The translations under genes and the position numbers were made by a program. This document shows, piece by piece, positions 7,714-13,570 of a stretch of DNA of 15,941 nt. Every line of letters starts with the position of its first letter. Position 1 is the stretch's first letter. This stretch comes from Lachnospiraceae bacterium (GTDB taxonomy: Bacteria > Bacillota > Clostridia > Lachnospirales > Lachnospiraceae). The DNA lies in the NCBI GenBank assembly GCA_017964745.1, contig JAGCRJ010000098.1:1-15941 (forward strand). Reading direction: 5' to 3'. The notes under the pieces are model-generated. The model was not told the DNA's origin, did no database searches, and worked only from the letters and a program-made list of their open reading frames with translations.

Positions 7714-7735
7714 AACCCGGCCGTATGGCCGGGTT
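7714..7735. terminator. Shared terminator between convergent DUF975 and HD-GYP genes
   Basis: A perfect 9-bp stem (AACCCGGCC, loop GTAT, GGCCGGGTT) lies between the two convergent stop codons. On the minus strand it is followed by TTGATTTTTT, a good U-tract, so it should end the HD-GYP transcript efficiently. On the plus strand only TTAAATTT follows, so termination there is probably weaker. Confidence 0.85.
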
Positions 7736-7739
7736 AAAT

Positions 7740-8849
7740 TTATGTCAGAGCTTCTATCCTGAGTTCCCTGCGTTTATTCAGATCGATGAATTCATTGCCG
7801 CATTTAACGACCGGTCTTGAATACTGTCCGGGGTTCTGCATTATTATCGTTCCGTTTCGTCCGTCGGAAAGCCTGCAGGTATTCTGGATGTAAGTATATG
7901 TAACATTCTTGAGGAAGGTCATTATGATATCGGGATCGTATTTTTCCAGTCCCTCATCCTCAAAGATCTCAACCACCCTGAATGGACAGATGGGATCCCT
8001 GTAGACTCTCGCACTCGTCATCGCATCATACACATCGGTGACGGCTGTAAGCCTTGCGAATCTGTCTGCCTTCTCTCCTTTTATCCTGAGAGGATAGCCG
8101 CTTCCGTCGAATCTTTCATGATGCATTATCGCGGTTGTCTTGATATGCTCGGGAAGATTCTTGTCCTTAAGGATCCTGTAACCGTGCTCCGCATGGTGCC
8201 TTACCTCGATAAGCTCGCTGTCCGTAAGGGGCTCAACTTTATTGAGTACTTCCCTGGGGACTCTCATCTTGCCGATATCAAACAGGATACCGCACATCAT
8301 TGCCATTTCCTGATCCTGCTTGTTCCATCTCAGCCAGCCGGCAACGACGAAATTGAGAAGCGAGACATTCATGCAATGAGCGAATGTGGAATCATCGAAG
8401 CCTCTCATTGCATGGAGCATATCGATGACGGATACTCTCGAGCCTGCCTTGGAGATCATCTCAAGGGGCTTTTCAAGAAGAAGTACGGGATCGACTTCGA
8501 CGTTCTTGTCTACCATCTCACTGACATGGAATTCGAGTGATTTCTTTCCTTCCTCATAGTCAGCCTTAAACTCTTTGAAAAGCTGTGTATCCCTGATCTT
8601 CTCGTAATTGGTCTGCTCGTCCTCGGGTTCCGCGACAGCTGCGGGTGCAGCTTCTTCAGGCTCCTGAGCGGGTGCCTCGGGAATCTCATCTTCAACATAA
8701 ATGCTGAGGATGCCGTAAAGCTCGAGTCTCGTTATCAGAGTCTGGGAAAGCTTGGTTCCCTTGGCTATGACCGTTTTGTTATCGTAATTGAGAACGTCGC
8801 TTCCGACAACCATTCCGGGTTTTAATTTGGAAGTTGCGATCTTATTCAT
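7740..8849 (-). CDS. HD-GYP-like phosphodiesterase with altered HD dyad
   Basis: This 369-residue cytoplasmic protein belongs to the HD-GYP family, whose active members hydrolyse cyclic di-GMP. An N-terminal DUF3391-like segment (1-54, KLKPGMV) leads into an Ala/Pro/Glu-rich linker (56-80), the HD-GYP core (about 135-315) and a small C-terminal beta domain (about 318-369, CRLSDGRNGTIIMQNP). Core motifs present are H158, H219, H243-H244-E245, the GYP motif (GSGYP, 249-253) and D272 (TDVYDAM). The HD dyad itself reads F190-D191 in CGILFDIGK, so the usual metal-binding His is missing. The ATG at 8849 is chosen for its GGGGG/TAAG site; an in-frame start 10 codons upstream lacks support. It starts 41 bp after prfB and ends at a strong terminator, so it likely closes the secA-prfB operon. 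Whether it is catalytic is uncertain. Confidence 0.88.
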   Translation of the reverse strand: MNKIATSKLKPGMVVGSDVLNYDNKTVIAKGTKLSQTLITRLELYGILSIYVEDEIPEAPAQEPEEAAPAAVAEPEDEQTNYEKIRDTQLFKEFKADYEEGKKSLEFHVSEMVDKNVEVDPVLLLEKPLEMISKAGSRVSVIDMLHAMRGFDDSTFAHCMNVSLLNFVVAGWLRWNKQDQEMAMMCGILFDIGKMRVPREVLNKVEPLTDSELIEVRHHAEHGYRILKDKNLPEHIKTTAIMHHERFDGSGYPLRIKGEKADRFARLTAVTDVYDAMTSARVYRDPICPFRVVEIFEDEGLEKYDPDIIMTFLKNVTYTYIQNTCRLSDGRNGTIIMQNPGQYSRPVVKCGNEFIDLNKRRELRIEALT

Positions 8850-8890
8850 ATACTTACCCCCTGAACAGAAACAGGACAAAAACCGGATGC

Positions 8891-10030
8891 TTAAATCTCT
8901 TCGTCATCTCCGCCGACTTCCGCGCCGCCGGTGCTCTTCCACTTAAGGTAGCTTACGATGAACTGGTCAAGCTTTCCGTCAAGAACTCCGAGTGCATCGG
9001 CAGTCTTGAATCCGGTACGCTTATCCGTGACCATGGTATAAGGCTGAAGGAAATAGCTTCTTATCTGGTTACCCCATGCGATATCCTTGATCTCACCCGC
9101 GATACCCTTGCTCTTTGCTTCTTCCTCTTCCATCTTCAGCTCGAAGAGTTTTGCACGGAGCATTTCCATAGCCTTATCCTTGTTCTGGAACTGGCTTCTT
9201 TCGTTCTGGCAGGTGACCACGATACCCGTGGGATTATGTGTGATACGGATGGCGGACGATGTCTTGTTGATGTGCTGACCGCCGGCACCGCTGCTTCGGT
9301 ATGTATCGATACGAAGATCTTTTTCCTCGATGACGATATCATTGTTCTGGGGAAGGACAGGCATTACCATGCAGCTTACAAAGGAAGTCTGACGCTTTGC
9401 CTGTGCATTGAAGGGAGAGATCCTTACGAGTCTGTGGACACCCTTCTCACTCTTCAGATAACCGTATGCGTTATCGCCGCTCACCTGGAATGATACGGAT
9501 TTGATACCCGCTTCATCACCGTCAAGCTGATCGAGAACTTCTATCTTGAGGCCTTTCTTATCGGCCCATTTGGAATACATTCTGAAGAGCATTCCGCACC
9601 AGTCGCAGCTCTCGGTACCGCCGGCACCGGCATTGAGTTCGACGATGGCATCGGAATCATCATACTCACCCGAAAGAAGTGTCGAAAGACGGAGCTGTTC
9701 GAATCTGCTCACAAAGCTGTCGAACTCTTCCCTTGCCTCGGGAATGAGCGATTCATCCTCCTCTTCGTTACCCATTTCGACCAGGGTAAGCACATCATCG
9801 ATACCTGTTTCGAGACTCTTTACGAGGTCTCTGGTATCCTTCATATTCTTGAGCTCTTTCATCTTGGCATTAGCCTTGTCGGGATCGTCCCAGAATCCGG
9901 GAGCTTCCATTTCCCTTTCGAGCTCTTCTATCTTCTTTGATTTGTTTTCAAGATCCAGCGATTCTTTGACTTCGGCAAGAGGTGCCCTGTACGAAAGAAT
10001 ATCCTGTTTTATCTGATCAAGTTCTACCAT
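8891..10030 (-). CDS. prfB: Peptide chain release factor 2 (RF2), encoded without programmed frameshift
   Basis: RF2 recognises UGA and UAA stop codons in the ribosomal A site and triggers peptide release. The 379-residue protein has the helical domain 1 (about 1-105), the anticodon-like SPF motif at 205-207 (RISPFN) that marks RF2 rather than RF1, and the catalytic GGQ motif at 250-252 (RSSGAGGQHINKT). The ATG at 10028-10030 follows a GGAAAGAGAG purine stretch; an in-frame TTG 7 codons upstream is less likely. Most prfB genes have an in-frame UGA after about 25 codons that requires a +1 shift. Here the corresponding codons 23-27 read GAA TCG CTG GAT CTT, so the frame is continuous and that autoregulation is absent. 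It lies 58 bp after secA with no terminator between. Confidence 0.96.
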   Translation of the reverse strand: MVELDQIKQDILSYRAPLAEVKESLDLENKSKKIEELEREMEAPGFWDDPDKANAKMKELKNMKDTRDLVKSLETGIDDVLTLVEMGNEEEDESLIPEAREEFDSFVSRFEQLRLSTLLSGEYDDSDAIVELNAGAGGTESCDWCGMLFRMYSKWADKKGLKIEVLDQLDGDEAGIKSVSFQVSGDNAYGYLKSEKGVHRLVRISPFNAQAKRQTSFVSCMVMPVLPQNNDIVIEEKDLRIDTYRSSGAGGQHINKTSSAIRITHNPTGIVVTCQNERSQFQNKDKAMEMLRAKLFELKMEEEEAKSKGIAGEIKDIAWGNQIRSYFLQPYTMVTDKRTGFKTADALGVLDGKLDQFIVSYLKWKSTGGAEVGGDDEEI

Positions 10031-10088
10031 TGTATTACGCTCTCTTTCCAAACACTTTTACCTGTTACGCCGTCTGTGTTCAGAGTAC

Positions 10089-12665
10089 TCAGAGCTTCAT
10101 TCCGGGTCTTCCGTGGCAGGCCTTGAACTTCTTGCCGCTGCCGCAGGGGCAGGGATCGTTGGGATAAACCTTCTGGGCCGATCTTGTCTTGGGTGCTCTG
10201 GGGCCGGAATCGTCCTTGTTGGTTCCGGTTACCTGGGCAACCTGTTCACGCTCGACCTTCTGTTCAACCTTGATATGCATGAGAAGCTTGACGGTGTCTT
10301 CCTGAATATTCTGGATGAGTTCGTCAAACATCGCATAGCCCTGGTTCCTGTATTCGATAAGAGGATCCTTCTGACCGTAGGATGCAAGTCCCGCACCCTG
10401 TTCCATGATGGCCATATCATCGATATGTCCCATCCACTTGCGGTCGATGGTACGAAGGAGAATGACTCTCTCAACTTCACGGATAGCTTCGGGATCGGGG
10501 AATTCCGCTTCCTTGGTCTCATAGAACTTGACCGCTTCTTCCTTGAGAGCCTGCTTGATGCTGTTCTTCTTGAGCTTGCTCATTCTCTCCTTGGTAATGG
10601 GCTCAAGGGGAATAATGGGAAGAAGGAGCTCGTTGAGCTCGGTGAAGTCCCAGTTCTCGGGAGAAACATCGTCGTTGATACAGATATCAACGCTTCTCTC
10701 GACAATATCGGTGATCATCTTGTAGATGTAATCCCTCATGCTCTCGCCGTCGAGAACCTTGCGTCTCTCTTCATATATGATCTGTCTCTGCTCGCTCATG
10801 ACCTTGTCATACTCGAGGAGATTCTTACGGATACCGAAGTTGTTGGACTCTATCCTCTTCTGTGCGGTCTCGATGGCACCGGTAAGTGCCTTGTGCTCGA
10901 TCTCCTGGCCCTCGGGTATTCCGAGTGCATTGAACATGGAGATGAGTCTCTCGGAACCGAACAGTCTCATCAGATCGTCTTCAAGTGAGATATAGAATTT
11001 GGATTCACCGGGATCGCCCTGACGTCCGGAACGTCCGCGGAGCTGGTTATCGATACGTCTGGATTCGTGACGCTCCGTTCCGATTATCTTAAGTCCGCCT
11101 GCTTTAAGCGCTTCCTCGTCAAGCTTGATATCGGTACCACGGCCGGCCATGTTGGTCGCGATGGTGACATTTCCGTGGATACCTGCCTGGGCTACGATCT
11201 CGGCTTCTCTTTCATGGAACTTCGCATTGAGGACTTCATGCTTTATTCCTGCCTTGCTGAAGATCCTGCTGAGCTCCTCGGATGCATCGATGTTGATCGT
11301 ACCGATAAGAACTGGCTGACCCTTTTCGTGTGCTTCGATGGTTGCCTGAAGGATGGCGTTAAGCTTTTCCTTCCTGGTCTTGTAAACCGCATCCTGAAGG
11401 TCTTTTCTGATGACGGGTTTATTGGTGGGGATGGTGACTACGGGCATTCCGTAGATCTCCCTGAACTCGGCTTCCTCGGTGAGAGCGGTACCGGTCATAC
11501 CGGATTTCTTCTCAAAGAGATTGAAGAAGTTCTGGAATGTAATGGTAGCGAGGGTCTTGGACTCGCGCTTGACCTTAACATGCTCCTTGGCCTCGATAGC
11601 CTGGTGGAGACCGTCGGAGAATCTTCTTCCGGGCATGATACGTCCGGTGAATTCGTCTACGATGAGGATCTGGTCGTCCTTTACGACGTAATCCTGATCC
11701 TTGAACATCAGGTTATGCGCCCTGAGTGCAAGAATGATATTGTGGTTGATCTCGGTGTTCTCGGGATCGGAGAGATTCTCGATATGGAAGAACTGCTCTA
11801 CGCGTGCGGTTCCCTGCTCGGTAAGGTTTACGATCTTGTCCTTCTCGTTTACGACAAAGTCTCCGGTCTCTTCCTGGGTGATGCCCATGATGGCATCCAT
11901 CTTGGAGAGCTCCTTGACATCATCACCGCGCTTTAACTGCCTTGCAAGAAGATCGCACATCTCATAAAGAGCAGTGGACTTGCCGCTCTGTCCGGAAATG
12001 ATAAGGGGAGTTCTTGCTTCGTCGATAAGAACCGAGTCGACCTCGTCGATGATACAGAAATGAAGATCCCTGAGAACAAGCTGCTTCTTGTAGATAGCCA
12101 TGTTGTCCCTGAGGTAATCGAATCCGAGCTCGTTATTGGTGACATAGGTGATGTCGCAATTGTACTGCTGCTGTCTCTCCTCGGAATTCATAGAATTGAG
12201 CACGCAGCCTACGGTCAGTCCGAGGAATCTGTGAACCTCACCCATCCACTCGGCGTCACGGTTTGCAAGATAATCGTTAACGGTAACGATGTGTACGCCC
12301 CTGCCGGTAAGTGCATTGAGATAAGCGGGACAGGTGGATACAAGGGTCTTACCTTCACCGGTCCTCATCTCGGCAATATTGCCCTGATGAAGAACGATAC
12401 CGCCTATGAGCTGAACCCTGAAGTGCTCGAGTCCTATGCTTCTCTTAGCTGCTTCCCTTACGACTGCGAATGCCTCGGGAAGGATGTCGTCAAGGGTTTC
12501 TCCCTTTTCGAGACGCTCCTTGAACCAGGGGGTCTTTTTCTTAAGCTCCTCATCGGAAAGAGCCTGCATCTCAGGCCTTAAGCTTTCTATTTTATCTACG
12601 ATCGGATAAATCTTTTTAAGTTCTCTATCGGAATAAGTACCGAATATTTTTTCAACAAGTTTCAT
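10089..12665 (-). CDS. secA: Preprotein translocase ATPase SecA
   Basis: SecA is the ATP-driven motor that pushes unfolded preproteins through SecYEG. The 858-residue protein is full length. It has the conserved N-terminus (MKLVEKIFGTYSDRELK), Walker A in MRTGEGKTL (100-108), GRGVHIVTVNDYLA, the DEVD Walker B (207-210) followed by SVLIDEARTPL, the preprotein cross-linking region, GMTGTA, ATNMAGRGTDIKL, and LRGRSGRQGDPG. The C-terminal metal-binding tail CPCGSGKKFKACHG has all four ligands (C839, C841, C850, H851). The ATG has only a modest GAGGT site about 12 nt upstream. A sigma-A promoter lies just upstream, and prfB follows on the same strand, an order shared with Bacillus. Confidence 0.98.
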   Translation of the reverse strand: MKLVEKIFGTYSDRELKKIYPIVDKIESLRPEMQALSDEELKKKTPWFKERLEKGETLDDILPEAFAVVREAAKRSIGLEHFRVQLIGGIVLHQGNIAEMRTGEGKTLVSTCPAYLNALTGRGVHIVTVNDYLANRDAEWMGEVHRFLGLTVGCVLNSMNSEERQQQYNCDITYVTNNELGFDYLRDNMAIYKKQLVLRDLHFCIIDEVDSVLIDEARTPLIISGQSGKSTALYEMCDLLARQLKRGDDVKELSKMDAIMGITQEETGDFVVNEKDKIVNLTEQGTARVEQFFHIENLSDPENTEINHNIILALRAHNLMFKDQDYVVKDDQILIVDEFTGRIMPGRRFSDGLHQAIEAKEHVKVKRESKTLATITFQNFFNLFEKKSGMTGTALTEEAEFREIYGMPVVTIPTNKPVIRKDLQDAVYKTRKEKLNAILQATIEAHEKGQPVLIGTINIDASEELSRIFSKAGIKHEVLNAKFHEREAEIVAQAGIHGNVTIATNMAGRGTDIKLDEEALKAGGLKIIGTERHESRRIDNQLRGRSGRQGDPGESKFYISLEDDLMRLFGSERLISMFNALGIPEGQEIEHKALTGAIETAQKRIESNNFGIRKNLLEYDKVMSEQRQIIYEERRKVLDGESMRDYIYKMITDIVERSVDICINDDVSPENWDFTELNELLLPIIPLEPITKERMSKLKKNSIKQALKEEAVKFYETKEAEFPDPEAIREVERVILLRTIDRKWMGHIDDMAIMEQGAGLASYGQKDPLIEYRNQGYAMFDELIQNIQEDTVKLLMHIKVEQKVEREQVAQVTGTNKDDSGPRAPKTRSAQKVYPNDPCPCGSGKKFKACHGRPGMKL

Positions 12666-12692
12666 AATCTGTCTTTTACCTCACATCCGACT

Positions 12693-12721
12693 ATTTTATC
12701 AGAAATGAGATGTTCTTTCAA
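12693..12721 (-). promoter_or_regulatory. Sigma-A promoter of secA-prfB-HD-GYP
   Basis: The minus strand has -35 TTGAAA (12716-12721), a 17-bp spacer and -10 TAAAAT (12693-12698). The predicted start at about 12686 gives a leader of about 20 nt before the secA ATG. No strong terminator separates this promoter from the LUD gene upstream (only a 4-bp ACGG/CCGT hairpin near 12740), so some readthrough from that gene is possible. Confidence 0.8.
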
Positions 12722-12753
12722 TTAAAAGGATTTTTGCACGGTTCCCGTTTTCG

Positions 12754-13383
12754 TCAGAATCCGAGGTCGTCATTAACCAGTATCACATGAATCCTTCCGG
12801 CATGTCTGGAGTACCTTGTGATAAGGATCTGGCAGCATATGGTATCCGGGGATTTGCAGTTCATGCAGGAGCCCGTCTCCGAGCAGGGAGTCTTCAGACC
12901 GAATCTCTGGGCATTTATGGGTGCCGCAACGTTTCTGGCCCTCTTCATGGCGTGATCGACGTCCTTGCAGACCTTGTTCATTCCGACGATGAAGACCACC
13001 TTTTTGGGACCCTGGGCGATCATGGAGACTCTGTTTGAATTTCCGTCAATATTGATGAGAACACCGTCCTCGGTCATGGCATTGGTGCTCGCAAGGAAAA
13101 CATCGGCATCATAGGAATCCATCATTGCGGACCTCTTGTCGGCAACGGCATCCCTGTCGATGAAGTTGTAATTGCCGTTCTTTACGGCATCCACAAGCCC
13201 GATCTCATGAGCACTCATTGCACCGCCCATTGCGACGGTCGCGCCATCAGGGATGAGCTCAAGAGCCTTCTTAAGGGCTTCGGCTTTATCGGCTGCGTAA
13301 TAACCGGTCATATTGCGGGATTCAAGACCCTTGATGACCTTCTGCGCAAGCAGTTCGTTTCTCTTCGTGATGTTCTCGTTCAT
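12754..13383 (-). CDS. LUD-domain protein with C-terminal cysteine cluster
   Basis: This 209-residue cytoplasmic protein belongs to the LUD-domain family (PF02589, LutC/YkgG-like), often labelled lactate utilization protein. Family features are GATVAMGGAMSAHEIGL (about 47-63), YDADVFLASTNAMTEDGVLINIDGN (91-115) and KKVVFIVGMNKV (127-138). The C-terminal part carries Cys167, Cys173, Cys176, Cys183 and Cys184 (from TPCSETGSCMNCKSPD through TICC), which could bind an iron-sulfur cluster or zinc. The ATG at 13381-13383 has a strong AAGGAGAAC site; an in-frame start 18 codons upstream has no such support. The lutA and lutB partners are absent here, so a role in lactate oxidation cannot be assumed. 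It is divergent from the uxaC fusion gene, with its own promoter. Confidence 0.85.
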   Translation of the reverse strand: MNENITKRNELLAQKVIKGLESRNMTGYYAADKAEALKKALELIPDGATVAMGGAMSAHEIGLVDAVKNGNYNFIDRDAVADKRSAMMDSYDADVFLASTNAMTEDGVLINIDGNSNRVSMIAQGPKKVVFIVGMNKVCKDVDHAMKRARNVAAPINAQRFGLKTPCSETGSCMNCKSPDTICCQILITRYSRHAGRIHVILVNDDLGF

Positions 13384-13418
13384 ATTGTTCTCCTTTCGCC
13401 GGAACGGCTGCATATTCA

Positions 13419-13447
13419 ATGATATACAAATTCGCATGTCATGTCGA
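13419..13447 (-). promoter_or_regulatory. Sigma-A promoter of the LUD gene
   Basis: The minus strand shows TCGACA (13442-13447, 5 of 6 to TTGACA), a 17-bp spacer, and TATCAT (13419-13424, 5 of 6 to TATAAT). The predicted start is about 30 nt upstream of the LUD ATG. An inverted repeat overlaps the -35 and most of the spacer. Confidence 0.65.
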
Positions 13448-13450
13448 ATT
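13429..13450. repeat. Inverted repeat over the LUD promoter (candidate operator)
   Basis: The half-sites AATTCG (13429-13434) and CGAATT (13445-13450) are exact inverted copies separated by 10 bp, giving a two-turn spacing typical of dimeric regulators. The repeat covers the -35 box and most of the spacer of the LUD promoter. The spacer also contains a short direct repeat (ATGTC twice). No regulator can be assigned. Confidence 0.45.
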
Positions 13451-13478
13451 AATTAGTTATTAACTTAAGATTAAGCCC

Positions 13479-13507
13479 TTGAAAATACCTGTTATTTTAT
13501 TTATAAT
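13479..13507 (+). promoter_or_regulatory. Sigma-A promoter of the LacI-UxaC fusion gene
   Basis: The plus strand has -35 TTGAAA (13479-13484), a 17-bp spacer and a perfect -10 TATAAT (13502-13507). Transcription should start at about 13514, giving a leader of about 57 nt before the GTG start. The operator at 13506-13521 overlaps the end of the -10 and the start site. Confidence 0.85.
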
Positions 13508-13521
13508 GTAACCGCTTTCAT
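13506..13521. promoter_or_regulatory. LacI-family-type operator over the fusion-gene promoter
   Basis: The 16-bp imperfect palindrome ATGTAACCGCTTTCAT has 6 of 8 symmetric base pairs and the central CpG typical of LacI/GalR-family operators bound by HTH plus hinge helix. It overlaps the -10 box and the predicted transcription start, an ideal position for steric repression. The obvious candidate protein is the LacI head of the gene it controls. The site also matches the CcpA cre consensus with one mismatch, so catabolite control is an alternative or additional reading. Confidence 0.65.
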
Positions 13522-13570
13522 GCAAAGAGAGCGCCAATAACCATTATTTTCCATAAACACGGAGGCAGAC

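Noticed and set aside
9964..9970. CTTTGAC, the RF2 frameshift heptamer, near the start of prfB
   Set aside because: It lies on the plus strand, antisense to prfB, and encodes Val-Lys in the gene's own frame. It cannot act in the prfB mRNA.
10081..10096. Palindrome GAGTACTC at the end of secA
   Set aside because: Only 8 bp, no T-tract on the coding strand, and partly inside the secA stop codon region; not a terminator.
12735..12750. Possible terminator after the LUD gene
   Set aside because: The hairpin has only a 4-bp stem (ACGG/CCGT) and no continuous T-tract, too weak to call.
12754..13383. Lactate oxidation role for the LUD protein
   Set aside because: The usual family label suggests it, but no lutA, lutB or lactate permease is nearby and the Cys cluster points to a different subgroup.
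13520..13540. Tiny open frame (ATG CAA AGA GAG CGC CAA TAA) in the leader of the uxaC fusion
   Set aside because: It begins within a few bases of the predicted transcription start, has no ribosome-binding site and overlaps the operator, so chance is the simpler explanation.
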